Source: Pisolithus tinctorius
Lineage: Eukaryota > Basidiomycota > Agaricomycetes > Boletales > Pisolithaceae
NCBI GenBank assembly: GCA_024663395.1
Contig: JANFAH010000017.1
Coordinates: forward strand, 992,001 to 1,056,000
Direction: 5' to 3'
DNA: 64,000 nt
The position numbers and the translations under genes are program-made. Every line of letters begins with the position of its first letter. Within the stretch, counting starts at the first letter, position 1. Positions 11,457 through 23,243 of this stretch are shown here, one piece after another. The notes beneath the pieces are model-generated. The model made no database searches. It was given only the letters and a program-made list of their open reading frames with translations, and had not been told where the DNA came from.

Positions 11457-11965
11457 CATGTTGGAGGGAGGTCGGCTGACCTCACTGGGGGATGGACTCA
11501 CACCCTGGAAGTGGTGTTGGCCAGCCTCACTGGGGGATGGATCCACACCCTGGAAGTGGTGTTGGCCAGCCTCACTGGGGGATGGATCCACACCCTGGAA
11601 GTGGTGTTGGCCAACCTCACTGGGGGATGGACTCACACCCTGGAAGTGGTGTTGGCCAACCTCACTGGGGGATGGACTCTCACCCTGGAAGTGGTGTCAG
11701 CTGACCACACTGGGGGATGGACTCTCACCCTGGAAGTGGTGTCAGCCGACCTCACTGGGGGATGGATCCACACCCTGGAAGTGGTGTCAGCTGACCTCAC
11801 TGGGGGATGGACTCACACCCTGGAAGTGGTGTTGGCTGACCACACTGGGGGATGCACTCACACCCTGGAAGTGGTGTCGGCCGACCTCACTGGGGGATGG
11901 ACTCACACCCTGGAAGTGGGGTTGGCTGATTTCACTGGGGGATGGACACAGACCTCACCACCTGG
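11457..11965 (+). repeat. 45-bp minisatellite, left subterminal
   Basis: About eleven tandem copies of a 45-bp unit: CTCACTGGGGGATGG, (A/T)(C/T)(C/T)CACACCCTGG, AAGTGGTGTTGGC(C/T)A. A stray half-unit recurs at 12083-12120. Because 45 is divisible by three, several long frames stay open through it, but they only repeat the unit. The right-hand array at 25205-25625 has the same 45-bp period in inverted orientation and a shared core. Confidence 0.92.
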
Positions 11966-12242
11966 AAGTAGGGATGGCCAAACCCTGAAAATTCCCTTGG
12001 CATAATCAATTGCTTGTCAATTTAGATGTTACCAGAAGTATTGACTCTTATGACACTTCCAGATGGACATACCCCCTGAGACCAGTGTTGGCCAACCTCA
12101 CTGGGGGGTGGCCTTACCCCCTGAATCCATGGCCATTCTTCCCCTCCAGGTGATGTCAGTGATCTCACAGGGTTTGAAACTTGCAATGAGCATGGGTAGC
12201 CATATATAGGGATCCTTTTGATTCACACCATCTACAGTTTAT
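11966..12242. other. Spacer between left array and accessory gene
   Basis: It contains one isolated minisatellite half-unit at 12083-12120 (GTTGGCCAACCTCACTGGGG) and otherwise no gene or repeat that I recognise. Confidence 0.5.
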
Positions 12243-14622
12243 CTATAGACCAAGACCCAGAGCTCTCTTGGTTGGTTGATGGGCTCTAGTTGATTTCTTG
12301 CTTGCCTCATCACCCTCCTTTTCCATCTTCTGATCAACATCCCCACTGCCTCCCCTTTTTCTTTTCCTCACATCCTTTCTTGTACTCCGTGATTCCTTCA
12401 TGCCACCCCCCTGGGTGGGACAGGAATCCCCTGCACTGACCCCAGTTGTTTCCTGTGCACCAAGCCCTCTGCTTGAGCCACCAGAATTCTGCTGCAGTCT
12501 TGCAACTACCAGCCCCACTGCACCCATAACATCTTCCCCCTTGTGGATATCAAGACCCGAGCCTAGCAAAAAGCCCAGATGCGCAGCTTCAGGGTCATCT
12601 GATTCTATGTCCTGTGCTCTTTTGCACTCCCTCCACAACAAACCAAATCCCAGTACAATGGTAAGACCTTTCTGGGTGGATGCAAACTTTTCACTTTGCA
12701 ATTGATACAGTGCCTTCCAGAAGGAATCCCCATTGCCATGCATCTCCTGGGGCAAATACTGGGCACTCCAGGCCCAAGATGCCCAGACAGGCAGGTTGAC
12801 TGGTCCAGCATCAGGTTCCTGTACAAAATGTTTGTTAACCTGGTGTTTGAAGGAAGTTCATCACTTACTGTCTCTGGCAAGCCATCTACAAGCTCAACAA
12901 GTTCCTGGTACCTGGGCATGATGCAAAGGGACTTTAAATATTTCACCCTGTCCCTATTGGCATGACAAGCAGGGCTGGATTCATGAGGGGTATCTTCAGA
13001 TGGGGCCCTCCCAGAGTCAAGGATATCCTGGGCCCCTGATGAAGTTGCTATAGGGGTCATACCAGCCCCACCAATTTCTTCCCCTAAATCTGAGGGCTTG
13101 GCCTCCACCCCAGCTTCACTGACCTCCCCAGGGCTCATCCACTCTCTCTTTTTGGATGGGGTTTTCCTGTTCCAGGGCCTTCCCAATGGCTCGTCCTCCT
13201 TTTTGCACTTGATGAATGAAACAATCACCTTATCCTCCTCCTCTTGGGAATTCAAATGATTCCAAAGCATCCACATGTCAGCCTTGGTCCATTTTGAAGG
13301 ATCTTTCATCACAAATCCTTCTGGGATGGAATTGGAACTCAGATACTCCAAATGGGACTTGATAAGCAGGCCCCAGGGAACCTTGGCCTTGGGCTTCCCT
13401 GTAAACTTTGCTATGTTTCCAACTTCCATCAACAACTGTAGATGCACTTGACAATCAAGAACATACCATAGGCAGCCTGGAAGACCATTCTTGCCAAACT
13501 CTGCTGGACCTTGAGTTTCTGACCAGTCCAAGCTGGTACCTCTGGGTTTCCTTCATCATCCAGGGCTATCTCCACCTGGGGATTCTCATCATTCAAATCT
13601 TCCTCAGCTGAGTATGGAATCAACCTAGGTACACATATTACATTGATCACCAATGTTTATCACTTACCAGCTTCAGTCAAAAGATAATTGGTCAACATTT
13701 GCTCTCCCTTTAGAACCCAATCCTTGGTGGGCTCTGAAGACTCTGAGAAGGCCTTCTTCCCATCAGGGGGTTGTGTTTCAAAGCTAGGTTTCTTCATTAG
13801 CATTGGATTGACAAGGTAAAGGGGAACCTACACTGCCATCTTGATCTGAGAATCAGTAGTCTCATGAGCCAGAAACATCACTATATTTGACCCCATGGTC
13901 CGCCTGACTGTGTCAATAAAGTCTCTGGCCATGTTGGGAAAATTTTTTCTCCTGTACCTGAATTATTGCATGATTAGTATAAGACATTTGAAGTAGACCA
14001 GCACTGACAATTCATGAGTTTCTATTGGAGCACCCAACTTATTCCACTTGGAAGCAGCCCTCCCTGCTTCAGCCTTCTTGTCATCTGCAAGAGACTCCCA
14101 CCACTGTTGGATGATTTTGGTCCTCTGACCTATGGTCTTGGGGTCCTTGGTGTCCCTCCTCTCCCTATCATAGGCATCCATGTCCTCTTTGAAGAGCTGC
14201 TGGGAGGCAGTAAAATCAGTGAAGGGTTTTCTGTAATTTCCAGCCTTGGTAGGTCTGGACCTCTCCTCTCTGGCATCCTCATCCTCACCAGTCCCAGGCT
14301 TCTCCTTCCTCTTGTCTGTTGCAGCCAGGATGTTCTCAATGATGTGTTCCTCATCATCTTGGTCTTCAGGGTCTAGTTCTGGCAAAAACACCCTTCTGAT
14401 GGCCTAAATACACTTGAGATATGTGAAACGTGATGAAAAAGATACCATACCACTCTCAAGTTCTGGGACAATTCCACAGATCCTGAAGATGCTTGCTGAA
14501 GGATCTGGGATTTCACATCAGCCAGGATCTGGGCCCTGAGGTCAGGATTCCCTCAGGCATCTGTGTACTGCTCCACATAGGAGGACAGCAGATCAGAGTA
14601 GACTTCAGACCAATCAGCCATG
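12243..14622 (-). CDS. KDZ-associated accessory protein, multi-exon, with one premature stop
   Basis: The start ATG at 14622 opens MADWSEVYSDLLSSYVEQ; an in-frame TGA follows at 14553-14555. Exon-like blocks follow at about 14391-14010 (acidic, then FTDFTASQQLFKEDMDAYDR and a helical IIQQWWESLADDKK segment that is faintly HMG-box-like), 13950-13680 (RRTMGSNIVMFLAHE), 13653-12960 (KWTKADMWMLWNHLN; Glu/Lys-rich linker), and 12930-12243 (helical, then a basic tail KDVRKRKRGG). A decayed counterpart with the same order of motifs lies next to the other KDZ transposase at 43880-46690. That recurrence suggests a functional partner of the transposase, perhaps in DNA binding. The biochemical role is unknown to me. 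Confidence 0.6.
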
Positions 14623-14854
14623 AGAGAATAAAATCAGGGGGATAATTAGCAGCACAGATGATGGAGGTTGGAAGCAAGGTGAAAATTTTTCAGCCTTTCC
14701 CAATTTAGGCAGGAGGTTGAAGTTTTTGGCCATCACTCTTTTAGGAAAGGTACCATTATGGTATGATTGTTTTGATGTATTTGCTATTCACTTTGATTCA
14801 GATACCAAGTGCAAAGCAAGGGTAATTGGAAAACTATACACATATACCCATGTT

Positions 14855-17800
14855 CTAAATACAATCCATTTGTTTACCTTGAAACATCAATTGGGCCTTT
14901 TTGGAAAAGTCAGTCCACAACACTATCTGCTTATGAGCATAAGCTTTTTTCCCTGGTTCCAACAATTGTAGAGCCCTTTTCTCCCATATGTCCTTCTGGA
15001 ACTCAAACCATAAGATGGCCCAAACCATCTCATGCCTCACCAATGACAATTCTTCTTTCCACCTGTCCCTTCTTGCCCTTGCTTTGAGCCAATTGATCCT
15101 GTAAACTGCCCCACAATTTATTGGTGAGATTTTTTTGAGTAGTATTAACACTTACACTCCTCCATTAAACCCCCCTTCTCAGCATTCAGTTGACCCTGTT
15201 CACCATCCATCATCCAAAACCATGCCATTTTACTGGTTCCCTGCCCAAACCGGTTCTCCTCTGTAACATCCTTACTCACTGCCAGGTCCTGGGGCAGAAT
15301 AGCCTGATATTTTTGTCCAATCTCTTGATTGGGTTCCAACTGGAGAATGGCCTGCCTTGCCCTTTGATAACTTCTGACCTGCTTGTTTATCCAAGCCACC
15401 ACTTTTTGGATGTCCTGCTTGGTTCTTGTACCTTCCCTAGTTGACTGTGCACTGCAGAAGTTCTGTCTGTATAACATTGCCTTGTGTCCAAGGTTGGTTT
15501 GGAGCCAGTCTAGACAATCATTAGCTTGCCCAATCCTGAGTTCCATTTCTTCTTTGAGGAGGTCATGAAGGCCAAGCTCCATCAGTTTAGTTGCTCCAAT
15601 GGATGAGGGCATCCATATACTCATGAGCTCAGCAGGTGGCTCCTCTCCTTCTTCAGTAGCCTCCCAATCCTCATCATCTTCCCAGTACTCTCCATTGTCA
15701 TCAATTTCTTCACCTTGCCCAAGGAATGCTGGATCATCCTGGGGTATAAAGACATCATCCACCTTCAGACCTTTGAGAAATGCCTGGCTGGTGCCATGGA
15801 ATTTGTCAATCCTGGCAGAAAGTCTTTTTCTTTTCTCTGAGACTTTGACTTCTTGTCTGGTAGACATGTGGCTCTGTCTAAGCTCAGATCTTAGTTGGTC
15901 CCTGCAGGTCTGGTTAGCAACCTATTGCTTCTGGAAACCACAGACCATACTGTGCATCCTCTATGCTAATTCCTTCCACAAGCCAAGCCACAGAACCATG
16001 GCTCCCTGGGGACACAGGTGGATTTTTCATGAGCTTTAACTGCACTTCACCCATGGTAGGGGCTACAGGCCATCAGACATGCCCATGGTTTCTTAGGAAC
16101 ATACTGACCTTTTTCTCCTTTCAACAAATAAATGTCTAGAGAATCACCTTGATTTGCTGCTAGAACAGCTGTCAACCGCTCATATGCCTGATTCATTTCT
16201 TCTAGGCACTTGTGTGAGGTCTTGTATTTTTTCAACAGTGCAGGAACTGAGATGTACAGGGTAAATTAACTTCTCTTTGAAGAAAAGGTCTCTCACCCAT
16301 GTTGACAATTTTTTTCCAGTTAGAATCTCTCATATGGTCATCATACACTTCTTGTCTGTGGGCCTGAGTCATAGACCTTGCAGTGGGAGTGATCTTATTG
16401 AATGGAGCCCACAATGTCTCCAAAATTTCACCATCCAGATGACCAGCACCCTTGATAAAGTTGAGGCTATATCTTGGAAAGCAAGAGAGTTTGTGGGCAG
16501 CAAGATGAAACTTCCCCACAGCAGGAATGATTTCCAGGGAGGGAGGGAGATGGAGAGAGCAGCTGGATTTTACCTGACTCTGGAAGTTAATACTCCACTG
16601 GCACCCAACATCATAAATGACAAGGGCCTTTGTGATGCTTTCTGAATGATAATCAAGAGCATTGCAGATGGAGTAATCTGTGTTCATGTACCTGGCACAA
16701 AATGAGTTCCAAAGGCTTCCAGTACATCCATCAGGTCCACTCACTTTTCCCCTTTCTGAAAGTCCACCACAGAATGGGGAACAAAGCAACCATGCTGAGC
16801 ACAGGCTGTGGCACCAATCCCAGTGGACCGGAGATTGGACTTGTTAATATTAGCAGCATTGATTGCCCTGTGATTGCTGCAGGTGGATCTCTACCAGTAC
16901 AGTGGGTCATTTAAACTCCATGACCTTGGGACAACTCACCTCCTTGTTATCCAAAGACTGCTCAAGATGGGCCTGGTAGGGCTTTTCAGCAACCATGTAA
17001 CCAGTTCCATCTGATAATGACACATCCAACTCAGGCTTGTTCATTTTCATATGCTGAGCAGTGAAGTTTCCATCCATGACATATTGCCTCATTATGGTAT
17101 CACTAAGGGGGGAGGGGGAGTTAGAAATCAAAACCCTACAGATTATCACTCCATACCTGTCATATCGGGTTTTCCAATCTGGAGGTAAATTAATACCTGG
17201 TTGTGGGCAGGCAGGACAAAAGAGTGCAAGTTCTCCTTGTCTAGGATCTTGTTCTTTATCATGACCAAAGCCAAACCATTTCCTATGTTTCAAATCCCTC
17301 CACAGTCTGGAAACCCTCATCAGCACTTGGTATCTGTCCTATTTGGAAATGAATGCATTAATAGAACCCCCTAAGAGCAAATAGTGCATGGCACTCAACT
17401 GGTATACAGTCAGGAAATGCATTGTTGGTGAACCTCTTCAGCTTCTGATAGAAACTCATAGCTGAAGTCTTGCACTCCAGGGCATCAATGAGAAAGTGAT
17501 TAAGAACATCAAAGGTGAAAGCAGTTTTGGGCTTTGTTATACTGGCTGGAAAGAGTCTTTCCCTGAGTAAATCAAGGTGCCAGTCCATTGGATCTGACCC
17601 AGGGCAACCACACCAAGAAATCTCATGAGTGAAAATTCCTTCTGTGTGCACTATGGTCATTTTTGATCTGAAGGATCTCCTGCTACCAGAGGTTAACATG
17701 GCGGCTACAGGATATGACTGCCATTGACCTGTAATTGGGAGGCCCTTCCCCAGAAGTATAGCCCAACTCCTCTGAGTCTGGATCTTGATTCTGTCTGTTT

Positions 17801-18411
17801 TGAGGGCAAGGACAACCCCCATGGCCAATGTGCCAAAGGAACCCAAGTTCCATCAAAGAGGTAGCCTGGTAATGAGTAGCATTCCATCTTTGTACCTTGT
17901 GGAATGGAAGATTTTGATGCACTTTCACAGCACAAGGACCACACCAGGCATGCACACCAATGCAGGACATGCATCTGATACTTCCTTCTGCCTGACAGCA
18001 CTGCTCACATATCCCCCCCTTAGCCAGCTGCTCTCCCTCAAGAATGACTTTGAGATATTCTGCTCTCCAAGGCAGCTATTCTCTGATGAAATCATTTTGA
18101 CTCTAGGGGATAATTTAGCCAATGCAGTATCAGGCAAAACTTCCCACCTTGGTAACCCTCCTAGTATTTTGGGTATCTTCCTCATCATTCCAGTCCAAAG
18201 TAGGCATGTCAAAGGAGTCTGGGACAACATCTTGGGAGCCTATTGTCCTGGGGGTCCTTGGAGTTGAAGGTTGACTCTGAGATGGGAGGTAGAGGTGTCT
18301 GGCATCCACCTCCTTGTAGGTGTCCTTTCCTCTCCTGGTTTTAGTGACTTCAAATTTATACAAACCTCCTGCAGAGCTTTTGCCAAGGACTTTGGTTCTC
18401 TGATGATGCAT
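14855..18411 (-). CDS. KDZ family transposase with CxC2-type zinc domain, multi-exon
   Basis: This is the transposase of the element, a very large RNase H-fold enzyme. Exons are approximate: 18411-18150, 18107-17700, 17690-17340, 17330-17160, 17085-16920, 16900-16300, 16250-16080, 15867-15170, 15130-14855. N-terminal exon 2 carries a treble-clef-like Cys/His domain (ICEQCC, IRCMSC, WCGPC, PFH; about 18010-17900), the CxC2 type seen in KDZ proteins. The core has CPACPQPGINLP, the first Asp in VMDGNF (about 17070), a Cys/His insert (HRAIN, STGIGATACAQHGCF, DFQKGE at about 16890-16760), the second Asp in YDVGCQW (about 16615), and the Glu in DGEILETLW (about 16420). The C-terminus has the coiled-coil ELRIGQANDCLDWLQTN block and RINWLKARARRDRW. 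One in-frame TAG lies at 18076-18078 just before the zinc domain. All three predicted catalytic residues are kept. Confidence 0.85.
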
Positions 18412-18555
18412 GATTGAGCACAGGAAGAGTCAAAAGCAAGGTTTTCAGCTGTATTGAAAAATTTTCATCCCCAAAACAACACCACACAAGTCCAGAACAA
18501 GGTTATCAGATGTATTTAAAATATTTGTACCCAAACATTGCCACTAAAATGTATT

Positions 18556-19960
18556 TTAAGTGTACCTGACAGCCAACCCAAGAATGTCCTTTTGGGTAGT
18601 CCATGCTGGTCTTGTGACCTTGAGTTGGTCATGTACTTTGTCCTTCATATAATGCACCAATGCAATTCTTTCTCCCTTCTCCCACTTCAGCACAGAATGT
18701 TGAAGGATTTTTCCTGATAGGAAAATCATGGTGCCTGGGGAATAAGCCAGCTCAGCCCCCAGATCTGGAATAAGGAATTTAGCATTGTGAGAACCCAGGC
18801 TCACTAATAAATCCAGAAGGGTTGGGGTCAATGTGACATCTTGGTGAGAGGGAGTTTCCTGATTGACAATAATATCAATGTTGGTATAGACTGATGGCCA
18901 ATCCAGGGATATCTCATTCTCCACCCTGCCAGCCTTGGCCAACATTGCTTGACCACCAGCCCTGGCCATATCTGGCAATGAGACCTTTGCTATATTGTTC
19001 CAGAAGTATTCCACATAAGAAATCTTGAGCAGCCATTCCCTATTGGCTTTCTGTTTGAGGGATGTGCTTTGATAGAGTGCATCAACCAACCTCTTTAAAT
19101 TTGTCAGCCCCTACCATGGAAATCACAGCACCTGGACAAACCTCATGAACCTGTTGGAATGTGGCAGGAGACATGGAAATCCTGCCATGTCCATACATGA
19201 CTTGGTCAACAGGCTGATGCTTATGGCCATATTGTTTGTTAAGCTTGCTGTTGTCTTTTGGCTTGTTCTTGGGCTCAGTCTGAAGATTGTCTTTTATGGA
19301 AAGGAGAAGGGAATTGAGAAGTTCCTATGATATAAAAGCTGTAGCAAAGGGTTGTCAGAGAATGAAATCACTCACTATCCTTGCATCTGGGATGATACCA
19401 GGCAGATACCATACTATCACCCTGCCATGCACATCCAGAACTGTGGCAGGAGCATTGATATACCCAATTCTTGGGTTTTCAAAATGGATGGTCCTGTCCT
19501 TGGCATGCACCAATGGTTCAGAAAACCTGTCTGCATCCCAATCCAACACATCTATTAAGGGTCAGACTTGGATCACTTGGAATTGTTGTGCAACATCACC
19601 TACAGGGATTGAGGATGGCATGTGTAATGACTGCAGATGCCAGCCTGACTTCCAAAGATGTAATAGCATCTGAAGTTAGACCAGATTCCCCTTGCAATGT
19701 TTCCCTGACTTGGGTTAACTCAGCCAAGGATCGAAGTCTATTATCCAACTAAATACATAGCAAGTGTAGCATCACTGCTTATGGCTTACCTTGGCTTCCT
19801 GAGCTGGTGATTTGAGAAAATAGAGCTGGAAGAGATGATAGGGACTGTCCCAAAGGCAGCCTTCAGCATTCCAACCACCATTGTATGCAGGGAATCATCC
19901 ATGATGATGTGGGGGCTGTTGGAAAGGTCAAAGGAAAATTTTTCAACTGTGAGAAAAATA
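18556..19960 (-). CDS. TET/JBP-type 2OG-Fe(II) dioxygenase
   Basis: Members of this family oxidise thymine or 5-methylcytosine in DNA using 2-oxoglutarate and Fe(II). The last exon (19089-18556, TAA at the end) holds the double-stranded beta-helix core: a helical lead-in ending in WPSVYTNIDIIVN, the Fe-binding HxD in TPSHQDV (about 18840), the strand DLLVSLGSH, PGTMIFLSGKILQHSV with the second Fe-binding His (about 18700), and GERIALVHYMKD with the Arg that would bind 2-oxoglutarate (about 18665). An upstream exon (about 19549-19355) has the typical N-terminal patch TVLDVHGRVIVWYLPGI. A further coiled-coil-like exon lies at about 19745-19600 and perhaps another at 19955-19800; the true start is uncertain. 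The key residues are intact. The gene is just upstream of the transposase on the same strand. Confidence 0.82.
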
Positions 19961-21210
19961 GTTAAAAATCACTCAGTACATAAGTTGGAAGTTATTCTCC
20001 ACAAGGGACCTTGCTTGACTTGGGGGAAGATCCAGAATCCAGAAACCCAACTTAGTCTACTAGATACACCATGTTTCTTGAAACATCTAGTCATGTAAGC
20101 AGGGGCCTGGAGTGGTGCAATCAAACTCAGCAGCAGTTGAACTCCAAGTCAATCCAGTCCAGCAATCTCTTGAGCATCATGGGAAACCATGGAACACCAA
20201 TACTAATCTAGCAATCTAGCAACATCCAACAGCTAGGAACACATGCAGTCAGCATTTGAAGGGAAGATGTTGGGTTGCTAGTAATGCCATTGGGAAGCTC
20301 TTGAGCATCAAAGGGAAACCTTGCTTAACAAGATCAGCCATGGAACACCAGAGCTAATCTAGCACCATCCACCAGCTAGGCAGACTGACATGAAACAATA
20401 CACCAAGTCTTATGCTAGGATTAGGGTTAGCACATGCTTCATTCAAAAAAACAGGCATAGATTCCCACACAGCATTCAAATCCAATCAAAGCAGTGACAT
20501 TTACAAGTCCATACATAAATTCAATTACAGTTACAATTTCAACTACAAAGGTATAATGGTTTCATAAGAAACCAAGGCTTTCCTGCATTCCAGAGGGGGC
20601 CCTCCTCCAGAAGTACAGTTGGGCCAATAAAAACCATCCTCAATTCAACCAAGTTCCCAAAAAAGCACACAAGAGATGATAACAAAGATCCTGAAAGCAC
20701 ATTAGCATCAACAAAACTTTGCAAAGTTGACATACCTGACATGGAGTATTCACCAGGAGACAAAGACAAACTGCTCTAGAAGGTTTATGTCAGTACAACA
20801 TAGATTATACAGAAGTTGAATACTCACTACACCAAAGGCTCTGACCAACTAGCTACTACCAATATATACCAAAACATACCACACAGAAAAAACATCATAG
20901 GCTCACCCACACAGGTGGGTACAGACCAAATAAAACATCATAAGCTGACCTACAATGTAGGTACAGACTAGCCCCCAGATCCCATATGAGCTGGCCTACA
21001 ATGTAGGCAGACTATTCCCCCAGACCCAACATATTACCCCCCAACCAAAAATTGCACTGGCCAACCACAATCTAAGGAGGAAGGTAGCCCCTCCCTACAT
21101 CCTGTAGCTGCAGACTACATTCAGTAAGGAGGCACCAAGGATGCTACAATGTAATGGTAATCAAGTAGTGTGAAAAAAATGTGATCAAAGGAAACACTTA
21201 CCTGACCACA
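19961..21210. other. Non-coding interior of the KDZ element
   Basis: No convincing gene. A two-copy repeat occurs at about 20160-20245 and 20290-20385 (CTTGAGCATCA, CATGGAACACCA, CTAATCTAGCA, CCAGCTAGG). Between about 20890 and 21010 three short palindromes recur: CACCCACACAGGTGGGT and twice CCTACAATGTAGG, spaced about 55 bp apart. These could be protein-binding sites or hairpins. Confidence 0.45.
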
Positions 21211-22185
21211 GCCATCACGAGGGACTGAGGTATAGACAAAGACAAAGATGCTGGAAAGCATGAAAGAGGAGAGAGAGGGAAAGAGAGAGAGGAAGCGCAC
21301 TGTGAGGGAAGTGTTGCATCGGAGAGAAACACAGTAAGGGAAAAAACATGCTAATGAGTGGGGGGGATTTATATACTTGAGTCTTATGTGCCGTTGTTTG
21401 GCCCCAGTCCAACTAGCGAGGTCACCATCAAAGTTCAGGTCACATTCTCAGCCTCAGCACGTGTTCGGTTGCCACAAGTGCCAGCAAATGCCTCTGAGTC
21501 AATACTACCACTCATCATACTATACATAGCAAATAGCGAGGTCATGTGACTCCACTGTCACCGTATTCAGCTTCTACATTCTAAATACTGAATTGCTGTT
21601 TGACATTCTCATAATTGCAGTGTCGAGCCAAGCCAGCACCCACTCGGCTGAGCAGTAGTGGTGGGTACCCTTGGGACTTCACAGAAAATGTATTGCAGTA
21701 GAACTACTGGATCATTTACTACATGTAACCATTTATTGAGACTGGAAATTGGCCCAGTGCCAACTGACCACTCCATAAATAGTATACATAATGTTCCATT
21801 CTTGAACCTGAACCTGATTCTAATTCAGGGTCACAACATGTCTGACTGAGGGAGGTGCATCCAAAGTATGGGTAAACATGTGTGATAATTGTGACAGCTG
21901 TGACGTTATTCATGTCACAATCAAGGTTGTGTCAAGATTATCATCGATCCCACCCAACATCGAGATCTGTGCATCCGCATATCCAGATTGACATGGTCTC
22001 TTGCTACTCTCTTCCTGCCATGCAGTGTCTCCCTCACAGACCACCTTTGCGCTGTCCCAGCATCTGGCCCCACTGCATCTCTGGAAAATTTTTGGTACAT
22101 CGTTGTCATCGCTCTCTCACTCAGCACCTCCTGTGCCTCTCCCTGTCTAAACACAAAATAGGTACATCCTCCCTCCAACACCGCA
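21211..22185. other. Non-coding interior, upstream of the donor-like repeat
   Basis: Contains a purine-rich stretch (GAGAGAGAGG type, 21260-21340) and otherwise no gene, RNA or repeat that I can support. Confidence 0.4.
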
Positions 22186-23185
22186 TCTCCCTTCGAAAAA
22201 ACAAAAAAGGTATGTCGTCACACTTCTCATAGCATCTTTATAACACTCACACCACACACTAGGACGCTACCAGTGTTTTCAGTCTCTATTGCACGCTGTT
22301 CGGTGTCTCTGTACCACTCACAAAACCTGTCTCACCGAGTCTCATCCGAAAAAAAGGTATGTTGGCCCAGTTCGTAGCATCCCTCTACCACTCACAAAAT
22401 ACCCCCTCGCCATGTCTCATCCTAAAACAAGGTATGTTGTCCCTGTACAACTTACCGAACACCCCCTCGCCATATCTCATCCTAAAAAAAGGTATGTTGT
22501 CCCAGCTTGTAGCATCCCTCTACACTCACAACACATCCCCTCACCTTGCCCACAAAACACCCCTTTTCCATGTCTCATCCTAAAAAAAGGTATGTCATCC
22601 CAGTTCCCAGTGTCCCTGTATGACTTACAGAACACCCCCTCGCCATATCTCATCCTAAAAAAAGGTATGTTGTCCCAGCTCGTAGCGTCCCTCTACACTT
22701 ACAAAACATCCCCTTGCCCTGTCCACCCCCTCGCTGTGTCTTGTCCTAAAAAAAGGTATGTCATCCCAGTTCCCGGTGTCACTATATGGCTTACAGAACA
22801 CCCCCTTAGCGTGTCTCATCCTAAAAAAAAAGGTATGTTGTCCCAGTTCCTGGTGTTCCTGCACCACTCACAAAACACTAGTAGGCTATCAATTCATACC
22901 TCCCTCCTGCCACACTGCATCTCCCTTGCTGTGTCTCATCCAATAAGGTATGTTGTTGCACTTCTACTTCATGGTGCCCAGATGATACTCACATATCCCC
23001 CCTCTCTGGTCTGCTTATCCAGTGCCCAGTGTTGTGTGTAGTTGCATACATTGGCTTGTCTTTTCCATAAATATGTAGATATTTATCCTTGCTCCATGAT
23101 ATATGTACAAACTAAATGCATTTATTGTTATCTTATTGCTTGTCCCCTACCCCTTTTGTGTCTTGTAAAGATAATAAGGTATGCT
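22186..23185 (+). repeat. Minisatellite with splice-donor-like core, upstream of the H3-tail gene
   Basis: About ten copies of a block CATCCTAAAAAAAGGTATGT followed by TGTCCCAGCTCGTAGC and CTCTACACTCACAAAACA, spaced roughly 60-115 bp apart (cores near 22205, 22353, 22431, 22489, 22588, 22664, 22755, 22831, 22946, 23177). Each core AAGGTATGT matches a consensus fungal 5' splice site. The array sits in the 1 kb directly upstream of the H3-tail gene on the same strand and may be its promoter or a spliced leader region; this is inference. Confidence 0.7.
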
Positions 23186-23243
23186 ACTGTTCCCATCTGT
23201 CACATGTTGCTGCCACTCACTAATGTTGGCATACTAGACTAAG

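Noticed and set aside
11458..12005. Long open frames (up to 176 codons, all three plus frames) with a repeated GDGSTPWKWCWPASL-like unit
   Set aside because: They follow from a 45-bp tandem repeat without stops; all frames are equally open, which indicates no coding selection.
14010..14391. HMG-box in the accessory protein
   Set aside because: One helix with a W-x-x-L pattern is suggestive, but the rest of the HMG fold pattern cannot be read; kept only as a faint resemblance.
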